Shown here piece by piece: positions 15,359 through 24,009 of a stretch of DNA of 64,000 nt. Position 1 is the first letter of the stretch. Each line of letters begins with the position of its first letter. The stretch spans positions 62,001 through 126,000 of the forward strand of contig JBAOHQ010000008.1 in NCBI GenBank assembly GCA_037045185.1, in the 5' to 3' direction. Under the pieces are notes generated by a model, which worked only from the letters and a program-made list of their open reading frames with translations, was not told the origin of the DNA and searched no databases. This DNA comes from JAKOUY01 sp037045185. GTDB taxonomy: Bacteria; Actinomycetota; Acidimicrobiia; Acidimicrobiales; Ilumatobacteraceae. The position numbers and the translations under genes were made by a program.

Positions 15359-16253
15359 ATGAGCTCGGTGGGGACCCTCAGCCAGCGCATCGCTGCCGCA
15401 CCCATCTCCTGGGGCGTGTGCGAAGTGCCCGGGTGGGGCGCCCAGCTCGAACCACGGCGGGTCCTGGGGGAGATGCGCGACCTCGGGATCCGCGCCACCG
15501 AACTGGGTGCCATCGGCTGGCTGCCCTCCGACGGCGCGGCCACCAAGACCCTGCTCGACGAGTTCGGGTTGTCGCTCGTCGGCGGGTTCGTTCCGCTGGT
15601 CCTGCACGACGCGACCCGGCGTGACGCGGCGATCGACGCGGCCACCACGGCGGCGCGCCACCTGGGCCGCGGCAGGAGGGACCTACTTCGTCACGGCGGC
15701 CATCTCCAGCCACGCGGCCTGGGAGCGCCCGGAGCTGGGCACGGCGGAGTGGGCCCACCTGTTCGCCATGCTGACGGAACTGGACCAGATCACCGCGGAC
15801 CACGGTCTGGTCCAGGCGGTGCACCCGCACGTCAACACCCTGATCGAGACCGCCAGCGAGGTCGACCGGTTCATCGACAACTGCGCATCGCCGTTCACCC
15901 TCGACACCGGTCACCTGTATCTCGGCGGCGCCGACCCGGTGATGATCGCCCGCCGCCACCACGAGCGCGTCGCCCTGGTCCACATCAAGGACATCGACGC
16001 CCGTGTCGCCCAGATGTTCCTCAGCGGGACGGCCTCGCTGATGGACAGCGTGGCCACCGGGCTGTTCCCCAATGCCGGCGACGGTGTGGCCCCCATCGCC
16101 GCCACCGTCGATGCCCTCCACGAGGTGGGCTACTGCGGGTGGTACGTCCTCGAACAAGACATAACCCTCACTGGTGACCTTCCGGCGCCGGGGGAGGGAC
16201 CCGTGCTCGGTGTGCGTTCCAGCATCGAGTACCTTCGGTCTCTGGATGCGTAA
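15359..16253 (+). CDS. iolE: TIM-barrel sugar isomerase/epimerase, inosose dehydratase-like (apparent frameshift)
   Basis: This is an AP-endonuclease-fold sugar isomerase of about 297 residues, likely 2-keto-myo-inositol dehydratase. The N-terminus reads RIAAAPISWGVCEVPGWGAQ, characteristic of the actinobacterial inositol family. The C-terminal half has HPHVNTLIE, LDTGHLYLGG and LVHIKDID, with metal-ligand His, Asp and Glu. The frame shifts at the GGG run 15664-15666; removing one G yields HLAAAGGTYFV and joins both halves. The gene is the first of the operon after the promoter. IolI or IolH activity is an alternative within the same fold. Confidence 0.82.
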
Positions 16254-16313
16254 GGCGCGCCAGTGAATCGCCGGCACGCCGGCACAAACCACACATTCCA
16301 CAGAGGGGGAAGT

Positions 16314-17282
16314 ATGAAGAAGAGCCGGTTCCTGCTGGCTTCAGTAGCAACGATGGCCGTGGCCGGTGCCACGGTCAGCACGGCATCGGCCACCACGCCG
16401 CCTGCCGACAACGGCGAGGGTGCCATCACCATCGCCATGGTGACCCACAGCGACGACGGTGTGTTCTGGAGCGTCGTCAAGAAGGGTGCCGAGGCCGCTG
16501 CCAAGGACCTGGGGATCGACCTGAAGTGGGAGGCCTCGAACAACGACAGCGCCAAGCAGGCCCAGATGATCGAGGCAGACGTTGCCGCCAAGGTCAGCGG
16601 CCTGGCCGTGTCGCTGCCCGACCCGGCAGCGCTCAGCGCTCCGGTGCAGGCTGCGGTCGCCGCCGGCATCCCGGTGGTCACGCTGAACTCCGGTTCGGAC
16701 AAGTTCAAGGAGCTCGGCGCCATCACCCACGTCGGCCAGGACGAGTTCGTCGCCGGCCAGGGCGCTGGTGAGAAGTTCAAGGCCGCCGGCGCCAAGAAGG
16801 TCCTGTGCGTCATGCAGGAGCAGGGCAACGTCGGTCTGCAGGCTCGTTGCGATGGCGCCAAGGACACCTTCGGCGGTGAGTTCACCTCGATCAACACCGC
16901 TGGTGACGCCGACCAGACGACCTCGCAGAGCGAGATCAAGGCTGCCCTCGAGGGCGACTCGGCCATCGACGCCATCTTCGCCACCGGCCCGATCGGCGCC
17001 GTCCTGGCGCAGAAGGCCGCCGAGGAGGCTGGCCGCACCGTCACCATCGGCGCCGTCGACCTGTCCGAGGAACTGCTCGCCGGGATCGAGGGCGGCAAGA
17101 TCGCCTTCACCATCGACCAGCAGCAGTACCTCCAGGGCTACCTGTCGGTGCTCTTCCTGTACCTGAACATCACCAACGCCAACACCGTTGGTGGCGGTCT
17201 CCCGGTGTACACGGGCCCCGGCTTCGTGACCAAGGACAACGTCGCTCAGGTCAAAGAGCTCGTGGCAGCGGGCACCCGCTGA
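16314..17282 (+). CDS. Sugar ABC transporter substrate-binding protein (RbsB/type 1 periplasmic fold)
   Basis: This 322-residue exported protein has a Sec signal peptide (KKSRFLLASVATMAVAGATV, cleavage likely after the ASA near residue 27) and no lipobox. The mature part is a type 1 sugar-binding protein (ITIAMVTHSDDGVFWSVVKKG, then VVTLNSG and FTIDQQQYLQGY). A strong ribosome site AGAGGGGGA lies before ATG 16314. A 15-bp hairpin after the gene probably stabilises its mRNA so that it exceeds the permease. The operon context suggests myo-inositol as ligand. Confidence 0.9.
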   Translation: MKKSRFLLASVATMAVAGATVSTASATTPPADNGEGAITIAMVTHSDDGVFWSVVKKGAEAAAKDLGIDLKWEASNNDSAKQAQMIEADVAAKVSGLAVSLPDPAALSAPVQAAVAAGIPVVTLNSGSDKFKELGAITHVGQDEFVAGQGAGEKFKAAGAKKVLCVMQEQGNVGLQARCDGAKDTFGGEFTSINTAGDADQTTSQSEIKAALEGDSAIDAIFATGPIGAVLAQKAAEEAGRTVTIGAVDLSEELLAGIEGGKIAFTIDQQQYLQGYLSVLFLYLNITNANTVGGGLPVYTGPGFVTKDNVAQVKELVAAGTR

Positions 17283-17324
17283 TCCACGGCTGTGACGGTT
17301 CGGGTTCGCTCGAACCGGTTGTCT

Positions 17325-17359
17325 GACGGGTCGGGGATCATCACGATCCCCGACCCGTC
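17325..17359 (+). terminator. Strong intra-operon stem-loop after the substrate-binding protein gene
   Basis: A perfect 15-bp inverted repeat (17325-17339 and 17345-17359) encloses a 5-nt loop ATCAC. No T run follows. The position between a binding-protein gene and its permease gene is typical of partial terminators or 3' mRNA stabilisers that adjust stoichiometry. Confidence 0.75.
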
Positions 17360-17388
17360 GTCGGTTCTGTAGGAGGGGGAGCGCAGGA

Positions 17389-19452
17389 ATGAGCAGCACG
17401 GAGGCAGCGGCGACCGCCGAGCCCGATCACAAGGACGAGCGCATCGCCTTTCGCGGCCCGATGCAGCGCCTGCTGATCTCGCCAGAGATCGGCGCCATCG
17501 TCGGGGCCACCGTCGTGTGGGCCCTGTTCTGGGCCACCGGTCAGAAGTTCGGGGAAGCATCGGCGACGATGAGCTGGCTGGACGCCGCGGCGCCATTCGG
17601 CATCATGTCCGTCGCCGTGGCGCTGCTGATGATCGGAGGTGAGTTCGACCTCTCCTCGGGTGTCATCGTCGGCTCCACCGGCATCTTCGTCGGGATTTTC
17701 GCCCAGAAGTTCATGGGTGACGGCACCCAGTTGTGGCTGGCGGTCCTCTTGGCGTTCCTGGCGGCCGGTTGCATCGGTTGGATCAACGGGTGGCTGGTCA
17801 ACCGGACGGGTCTGCCGAGCTTCATCGTCACCCTGGCCACCTTCTTCGTCCTGCGCGGCGTGAACCTGGTCTTCAGCAAGCGGTTGATGAACAAGGTGAT
17901 CGTCGAGAACATCAACGAGACCCGCATCAAGGGGTTCAGGGCGTTCAAGTGGTGGTTCGCCGAGAAGTCGAACCTCAAGGAGTTCGCCTTCCGCGACAAG
18001 CTGTTCCTGATCATGGTGATCGGCGGGCTCGTCGTGCTGGTCGCCGGGGTGCTCGAGCAGTCGCTGCAGCGGCGGTCGGATCGACCCCCGGCCTGGGCCC
18101 CGCTTGCCGCCGTGGTGGGCCTGGCAGGCGCTGTGGCGGGCCTGGTGCTGGCCCACACCACCGATGGCACGGGCGTCAACACGCTTGCCGCCGTCGTCGG
18201 GTTCGGCGGCGCAGTGCTGCTTGCCGTGGGGTATGCCGCCATGCGCTACGCCACCCGCCCGGCCACCGGGGCCTTCGCCCTGTCGGGCAGACCGCTCACC
18301 TACACCATCGTCGGCGTCGTGTCGGTGCTTGCCGCGTGGCTGGGGACGCGCAGCCTCGACCTGGCCGACCGCCGGCAACTGCTGTCGATCCCGGCTCACC
18401 CGGTGAAGGTGCTGCTCGGCCTTGCTGCCGCGGTGGTGACCGGCGGGTTGGCCGCCCGCTGGGGCGTGCGCCGCCTGCACGCCCAGCGCGCCGGCGGGCA
18501 GAAGGTGGGGACGATGGCCGTACCGAAGCTGGTGATGTCGGTCCTCGTGGCCGCCGGCATCGGGCTGGTCGGGATCATCGTCTTCCTGCAGATCGCCACG
18601 GTCCAAGGGTTCCGCAGCATCGTGCTGATCGGGCTCGGCGTGTTCGGCATCGTGATCATCCTGTTGGCCAAGGGTCTCGCCCGGCGGGACTCCAGCCGGG
18701 CCCAGTTGCTGGTGGCGCTGGTCGCCGTCGCCGCGATCCTGGTGTACGCCTTCGTGCTGCGCGGCGACGCCCATGCGGAACGCTTCCGTAGTGGGCTGTT
18801 CACGCTGCTGTTGCTGGTGGCCGCCACGGTGCTGGCCAACGGGCTGATCGAGTACCACCACATCAAGCGCACCGCGTTCGACGCCCCCCGTGATCGCCTC
18901 GGGCGAATGCTGGCCGGGTTGGGCGTCGCCCTCGCCGTCGGCGGGCTGGGGATGCGCCTGCTGTACAGCGGGCAGAGCGTGTACCGCTGGATCTGGTGGT
19001 GGATCGCCATCACCGCCATCGCCGGGTTCGTGCTGGCCCGTACGAAGTGGGGCAACTGGATCTTCGCCGTCGGCGGCAACAAGGACGCCGCCCGCGCCGT
19101 GGGTGTGCCCGCCGATCAGGTCAAGGTGGGTCTGTTCATGGTGGTCAGCCTGCTGGGCTGCCTGGTGGGGATGATGACGGCACTGCGGTTCAACAGCGTT
19201 CCCGCCGCAGCCGGTGTGGGCAAGGAGTTCGAGTACATCATCGGCGCCGTCGTGGGCGGCTGCCTGATGACCGGTGGCTACGGCTCGGTCATCGGTGCGT
19301 CCGTCGGGGCGATGATCGCTCCGATCACCTTGAACGGCATCCCGCTGTCCCGATGGAACTCGGACAACCGGTTCATCTTCCTCGGCGTCGTGCTGCTGGC
19401 CGCCGTGCTCGTCAACCAGAAGATCCGCAAGAAGGCTCAGGAGGCCCGCTGA
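17389..19452 (+). CDS. Sugar ABC permease (RbsC family) with a large extra membrane region
   Basis: This permease has 687 residues, about twice the usual 320-340 of RbsC proteins. Residues 30-165 match the RbsC N-terminal half (ALLMIGGEFDLSSG, LVNRTGLPSFIVTLATFF). Residues 535-687 match the C-terminal half (ARTKWGNWIFAVGGNKDAAR, the coupling-loop region, then GGCLMTGGYGSVIGA). Between them, residues about 166-530 contain roughly nine or ten additional hydrophobic segments with no family I recognise. There is no frameshift, and codon usage looks like that of the flanks. The extra segment could be a fused membrane domain or a duplicated bundle. It is cotranscribed with its binding protein and ATPase. 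Confidence 0.88.
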   Translation: MSSTEAAATAEPDHKDERIAFRGPMQRLLISPEIGAIVGATVVWALFWATGQKFGEASATMSWLDAAAPFGIMSVAVALLMIGGEFDLSSGVIVGSTGIFVGIFAQKFMGDGTQLWLAVLLAFLAAGCIGWINGWLVNRTGLPSFIVTLATFFVLRGVNLVFSKRLMNKVIVENINETRIKGFRAFKWWFAEKSNLKEFAFRDKLFLIMVIGGLVVLVAGVLEQSLQRRSDRPPAWAPLAAVVGLAGAVAGLVLAHTTDGTGVNTLAAVVGFGGAVLLAVGYAAMRYATRPATGAFALSGRPLTYTIVGVVSVLAAWLGTRSLDLADRRQLLSIPAHPVKVLLGLAAAVVTGGLAARWGVRRLHAQRAGGQKVGTMAVPKLVMSVLVAAGIGLVGIIVFLQIATVQGFRSIVLIGLGVFGIVIILLAKGLARRDSSRAQLLVALVAVAAILVYAFVLRGDAHAERFRSGLFTLLLLVAATVLANGLIEYHHIKRTAFDAPRDRLGRMLAGLGVALAVGGLGMRLLYSGQSVYRWIWWWIAITAIAGFVLARTKWGNWIFAVGGNKDAARAVGVPADQVKVGLFMVVSLLGCLVGMMTALRFNSVPAAAGVGKEFEYIIGAVVGGCLMTGGYGSVIGASVGAMIAPITLNGIPLSRWNSDNRFIFLGVVLLAAVLVNQKIRKKAQEAR

Positions 19453-20213
19453 TGGCTGCGCTCTTGGAACTCGAGAACATCTCCAAGTACTTCGGGAACG
19501 TCACCGCCCTGGAGGGCATCTCCACCCAGGTGGAAGCGGGCTCGGTGACGTGCGTGCTCGGCGACAACGGAGCCGGCAAGTCCACGTTCATCAAGATCCT
19601 GTCCGGGCTGCACGCCCCGAGCACCGGCCAGTACCGCATCGACGGAACGCCGGTGCACTTCGCCTCACCCCGTGATGCCCGCGCCGCGGGGATCGCCACC
19701 GTCTATCAGGACCTGGCGATGGCCCCGCTGATGAGCGTGTGGCGCAACTTCTTCCTCGGCTCGGAACCTGGCAAGGGCGGTTGGTTCGACACTGCCTGGG
19801 CCAAGACCACGGCCAAGGAGGAGATGGCCAAGATGGGCATCGACGTGCGAGACATCGACCAGCCGGTGGGCACGCTGTCGGGTGGCGAGCGCCAGTCGGT
19901 GGCCATCGCCCGTGCCGTGTACTTCGGGGCCAGGGTGCTGATCCTCGACGAGCCCACCTCGGCGCTGGGCGTGCGCCAGTCCGGGGTGGTGCTCAAGTAC
20001 ATCCGGGCGGCCGCCGAGCGTGGCCTGGGGGTCATCTTCATCACTCACAACCCACACCACGCCTACCCGGTGGGTGACCGGTTCCTGCTGCTCAAGCGGG
20101 GCCGCTCGCTCGGTGACTTCTCCAAGACCGAGATCAGCATCGACGAGCTCACGCGGTTGATGGCCGGCGGGGCCGAGCTGGAGGCGCTGCAGCACGAGTT
20201 GCAGCGGAGGTAG
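19452..20213 (+). CDS. Sugar ABC transporter ATP-binding protein (single-domain)
   Basis: This is a 253-residue ABC ATPase: Walker A GDNGAGKST, signature LSGGERQSVAIARA, Walker B VLILDEPTSALG and the H-loop FITHNPHHAY. RbsA proteins normally carry two ATPase domains; this one has one, as in some inositol and fructose importers, and would work as a homodimer. The ATG overlaps the permease stop (TGATG). Confidence 0.93.
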   Translation: MAALLELENISKYFGNVTALEGISTQVEAGSVTCVLGDNGAGKSTFIKILSGLHAPSTGQYRIDGTPVHFASPRDARAAGIATVYQDLAMAPLMSVWRNFFLGSEPGKGGWFDTAWAKTTAKEEMAKMGIDVRDIDQPVGTLSGGERQSVAIARAVYFGARVLILDEPTSALGVRQSGVVLKYIRAAAERGLGVIFITHNPHHAYPVGDRFLLLKRGRSLGDFSKTEISIDELTRLMAGGAELEALQHELQRR

Positions 20214-20216
20214 CCC

Positions 20217-21167
20217 GTGGCGGGCCTGGATCTGCTGACCGTCGGGCGGATCTCCACCGACCTGTACGCAGAGCAGCTCGGGGTTCCCTTGGCGGAGGTT
20301 CGCTCGTTCCGCAAGTCGGTGGGCGGGACGGCGACGAACGTTGCGGTGGCCGCTGCCCGGCTCGGCCATGCCGCCGCCGTGTTCACCAAGGTGGGCGACG
20401 ACCCGTTCGGTCACTACGTGCGCGATGCGCTGTCCACCACCTTTGGGGTCGACACCCGCTTCGTCGGGACGCATCCCACGCTGCGCACGCCGCTGGCCTT
20501 CGCCGAGCTGCGCGACCCGGGCGAGCCGGTCCTCGACTTCTACCGTGACCCACGCGCCCCCGACATGACCATCGCGGTGGACGAGGTGGATCTCGGCCTC
20601 GTGTGCGAGGTCCCGATCCTGTGGATCCCGGCGGGCACACTGGCCGAGGAGCCGAGCCGATCGACGGTGCTGGCGCTGCTGCGCCACCGCGGCCGGCGAG
20701 CGCACACGATCGTCGACCTCGATTGGCGGCCGGTGCTGTGGCATGGCGAGATCGAGCGGGCGTCGGCAGAGGTGGCCGCGGCGCTGCCGTTCGCCACGAT
20801 GGCCATCGGCAACCGTGCCGAGTGCCAGATGGCCGTCGGCACGACCGATCCCGACGAGGCCGCCGAACGCCTGCTGGCGTTGGGGCTGACGGCGGCCATC
20901 GTCAAGATGGGCGGAGACGGCGTCCTGGCCGCGACGGCCTCCGGGGTGCGCCAGCGGGTGCCGCCGCGGCCGGTGGAGGTGGTGTGCGGGCTGGGCGCCG
21001 GCGATGCCTTCGGCGGGGCGCTGTGTCACGGCCTGCTGTCGGGGTGGGATCTCGTTCGCTGCGTGCACGCCGGCAACGCGGCCGGCGCCATCGTCGCCTC
21101 CCGGCTGATGTGTGCCGACGACATGCCCACCGCCGCCGAGATCGTCGAGGTCCTGTCCCATGCCTGA
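20217..21167 (+). CDS. iolC: 5-dehydro-2-deoxygluconokinase-like PfkB kinase
   Basis: This 316-residue PfkB-family sugar kinase starts at GTG 20217, 3 nt after the ATPase stop. It has the N-terminal substrate motif GRISTDLYAEQLG and SVGGTATNVAVAAARLGH and the C-terminal anion-hole motif CGLGAGDAFGGALCHGLL with catalytic Asp. IolC phosphorylates 2-deoxy-5-keto-D-gluconate in myo-inositol breakdown. Its position directly before iolB and iolD fixes the assignment more firmly than the sequence alone would. Confidence 0.92.
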   Translation: MAGLDLLTVGRISTDLYAEQLGVPLAEVRSFRKSVGGTATNVAVAAARLGHAAAVFTKVGDDPFGHYVRDALSTTFGVDTRFVGTHPTLRTPLAFAELRDPGEPVLDFYRDPRAPDMTIAVDEVDLGLVCEVPILWIPAGTLAEEPSRSTVLALLRHRGRRAHTIVDLDWRPVLWHGEIERASAEVAAALPFATMAIGNRAECQMAVGTTDPDEAAERLLALGLTAAIVKMGGDGVLAATASGVRQRVPPRPVEVVCGLGAGDAFGGALCHGLLSGWDLVRCVHAGNAAGAIVASRLMCADDMPTAAEIVEVLSHA

Positions 21168-22122
21168 ACGACCCCCGTTGGCCCCTCCGGCGGCGCCGCC
21201 CGGCGCCTCGCCGCGGTGGGGGAGACTGCACCACCCGGCTGGGTCGCTGGCGGCGGCGGGGCGCAGCGTGTCGCTGACCGCCGAGGCGGCCGGGTGGACG
21301 TCGTGCGGCATCGAGGTGGTGGAGTTGGCCCCTGGTGAGCGCCAGCGCCTGGTGCTCGACGGTGTGGAGGCGGCGATCCTGCCGCTGTCGGCCGAGGACG
21401 TGAGCGTGACCATCGGCGGCGAGGCGATGCACCTGGACGGTCGGGCATCGGTGTTCGCCCGGGTGACGGACTTCGCCTACGCCCCGCTGGGCGCCACGGT
21501 GACCCTCTCCAGCCCGGGCGGGGGCGCGGTAGCCGTGCCGACGGCGCGTTGCTCGACACGGCTGGTCCCGCGCTACGGGCCGGCCGACGGTGTGGCGATC
21601 GAGATCCGCGGCGCCGGGCCCGCCACCCGGCAGGTCACCAACTTCATGAGCCCGGAGAGCTGGCCGCACGCCGACAAGCTGATGTGCGTCGAGTTGCTGA
21701 CGCCCGACGGCAACTGGTCGTCGTACCCGCCGCACCGCCACGACGACTCGCCGGAATGCCCGGTGAACAACGAGGAGATCTACTACTTCCGCATCGGCAC
21801 TGCCGGGACCACTCGCTACAGCACCGACGGGTTCGGCCTGCACCGCACGTACACGCCGCCCAACCCCGACGGCACGGTGGACATCGACGAGCACGTGACC
21901 GTGCGCGACGGCGACGTGTTCTGCATTCCGCGCGGTTACCACGGCCCGTGCGTCGCTGCGCCCGGGTACACGATGTACTACCTCAACGTGCTGGCCGGTC
22001 CGGGCGGGGAGCGCAGCATGGCCTTCTGCGACGACCCGACCCACCACTGGGTGCGCGACGCCTGGGCCGGGATGGCCGCCGACCCACGCTGCCCGATGAC
22101 CACCAAGGATGGAGTCGTGTGA
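21160..22122 (+). CDS. iolB: 5-deoxy-glucuronate isomerase
   Basis: This is a 320-residue bicupin isomerase that converts 5-deoxy-glucuronate to 2-deoxy-5-keto-gluconate. The metal site shows in YPPHRHD followed by NEEIYYFRI, with a further His in IPRGYHGP. The N-terminal cupin repeat is more degenerate, as usual. The ATG at 21160 lies inside the last codons of iolC, so the two genes overlap by 8 nt, and the stop overlaps the iolD ATG (TGATG). Confidence 0.95.
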   Translation: MPERPPLAPPAAPPGASPRWGRLHHPAGSLAAAGRSVSLTAEAAGWTSCGIEVVELAPGERQRLVLDGVEAAILPLSAEDVSVTIGGEAMHLDGRASVFARVTDFAYAPLGATVTLSSPGGGAVAVPTARCSTRLVPRYGPADGVAIEIRGAGPATRQVTNFMSPESWPHADKLMCVELLTPDGNWSSYPPHRHDDSPECPVNNEEIYYFRIGTAGTTRYSTDGFGLHRTYTPPNPDGTVDIDEHVTVRDGDVFCIPRGYHGPCVAAPGYTMYYLNVLAGPGGERSMAFCDDPTHHWVRDAWAGMAADPRCPMTTKDGVV

Positions 22123-23981
22123 TGTCCACTGTCCGCCTCACCACTGCCGGCGCCATCGTCCGATGGCTGCTGGGGCAGCGCACCGTGGACCACGACGGCA
22201 CGGAGGTCCCGGTGTTCCCCGGCGTGTTCGGGATCTTCGGGCACGGCAACGTCACCAGCCTGGCGGTGGAACTGCACGCCGTCCAGGACCGCCTGCCCAC
22301 CTGGCGCGGGCAGAACGAGCAGGGCATGGCCCTCGCCGCCGTTGGGTTCGCCAAGGCCACTCGCCGCCGCCAGATCATGGTGGCGACGTCGTCGATCGGG
22401 CCCGGCGCGCTGAACATGGTGACCGCCGCGGGCGTGGCCCACGCCAACCGTCTGCCGCTGCTGCTGCTCGCCGGGGACACCTTCGCCAGCCGCATCCCCG
22501 ATCCCGTGCTGCAGCAGACCGAGCACTTCCACGACCCGACGATCACCGTCAACGACGCGTTCCGCGCCGTGACCCGTTACTGGGACCGGATCACCCGGCC
22601 CGAGCAGGTGGTGGCCTCGTTGCCCCAGGCACTGTCGGTGATGCTCGACCCGGCCACGTGCGGGCCGGCGTTGATCGCCCTGCCCCAGGACGTCCAGGCA
22701 GAGGCCTTCGACTTCCCCGTGGAGTGCTTCGAGACCACCATGCACGTACCCCGCCGGCCGCGCCCGGACACTCATCAACTGCGCGCCGCCGCCGACGTGC
22801 TGCGCCGGGCCAAGCGGCCGCTGATCATCAGCGGTGGAGGAGTGCGCTACAGCGGCGCGGAGTGCGCCGTGCAGACCTTCGCCGAGGCCCACGGCATTCC
22901 GCTGGTGGAGACCGTGGCGGGCAAGGCCGCGCTGGTGGCCGAGCATCCGCTGAACTGCGGACCGGTGGGCGTCACCGGGTGCGAGGCGGCCAACAACCTG
23001 GCGGCGCAGGCCGACGTGGTGCTGGCCATCGGCACGCGCCTGCAGGACTTCACCACCGGGTCGTGGACCGTCTTCGCCAACCCGGCCACCCGGTTCGTGG
23101 GGATCAACGCCGCGCCGTTCGACGCCGTCAAGCACCGCTCGCTGCCGGTGATCGGCGATGCCAAGGTGACCGTCGAGGAACTCGACGCGCTGGTCGGTGA
23201 CTACCGCAGCGCCGCGTCGTGGACGAGGGAGGCTGCCCGCCAGCGGCGTGGCTACCACGCCTACATCGACTCGATCGCCGCCCCGTCGTCGCCGCCCGGC
23301 GGGCTGCCCACCTACGCCCAGGTGGTGGGCGTGGTCGATCGGGCCGCACGGCCCTCGGACTACGCGCTCACCGCCGCCGGTGGGTTCCCGGGGGAGCTGA
23401 ACAACGGCTGGCGAGCCACCGCGCGGCACAGCTTCGATTGCGAGTACGGCTTCAGCTGCATGGGGTATGAGCTGAGCGGGGCGTGGGGCGCGAAGATCGC
23501 CCTTCCTGATCACGAGGTGATCTCGTTCTGCGGTGACGGCTCCTACCTGATGATGAACAGCGACCTGTACAGCAGCGTGCTGGCCGGCCACAAGCTGATC
23601 GTCATCGTCTGCGACAACGGCGGGTACGCGGTGATCAACCGCCTGCAGGTGAACCAGGGCGGTGAACCGTTCAACAACCTGCTGGCCCACACCCGCCACT
23701 CCGGGTCTGCTCCGGCGCGCGTGGACTTCGCCGCCCACGCCGCGGCGATGGGCTGCGCCTCCGAACACGTCGCCTCGCTCGACGATCTGCCAGCGGCCCT
23801 CGAACGGGCCCGGCGCAGCGAGCGCACCGCGGTGATCGTGATCGACACCGACCCCTACCGCTGGACCGAGGGCGGGGCGTTCTGGGAGGTGGGCGTGCCC
23901 GAGGTCAGCGAGCGGCGCGCGGTGCGCGCCGCCAAGCGGGCGATGGTGGCGGGCAAGCGCGCCCAGCGCGTCGGACACTAG
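22122..23981 (+). CDS. iolD: 3D-(3,5/4)-trihydroxycyclohexane-1,2-dione hydrolase
   Basis: This 619-residue thiamine-diphosphate enzyme opens the inositol ring (acylhydrolase step). The N-terminal Pyr domain has the TPP glutamate region GQNEQGMALAAVGFAKA. The middle domain is of TPP_enzyme_M type. The C-terminal PP domain has the metal motif FCGDGSYLMMNSDLYSSV (GDG to N). The long N-terminus with RQIMVATSSIGPGALNM is typical of IolD. It is the last gene of the operon; iolG, iolA and iolJ equivalents are not in this window. Confidence 0.95.
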   Translation: MSTVRLTTAGAIVRWLLGQRTVDHDGTEVPVFPGVFGIFGHGNVTSLAVELHAVQDRLPTWRGQNEQGMALAAVGFAKATRRRQIMVATSSIGPGALNMVTAAGVAHANRLPLLLLAGDTFASRIPDPVLQQTEHFHDPTITVNDAFRAVTRYWDRITRPEQVVASLPQALSVMLDPATCGPALIALPQDVQAEAFDFPVECFETTMHVPRRPRPDTHQLRAAADVLRRAKRPLIISGGGVRYSGAECAVQTFAEAHGIPLVETVAGKAALVAEHPLNCGPVGVTGCEAANNLAAQADVVLAIGTRLQDFTTGSWTVFANPATRFVGINAAPFDAVKHRSLPVIGDAKVTVEELDALVGDYRSAASWTREAARQRRGYHAYIDSIAAPSSPPGGLPTYAQVVGVVDRAARPSDYALTAAGGFPGELNNGWRATARHSFDCEYGFSCMGYELSGAWGAKIALPDHEVISFCGDGSYLMMNSDLYSSVLAGHKLIVIVCDNGGYAVINRLQVNQGGEPFNNLLAHTRHSGSAPARVDFAAHAAAMGCASEHVASLDDLPAALERARRSERTAVIVIDTDPYRWTEGGAFWEVGVPEVSERRAVRAAKRAMVAGKRAQRVGH

Positions 23982-24009
23982 GCGGGACACGAGGAGCGGA
24001 GGGCACAGG

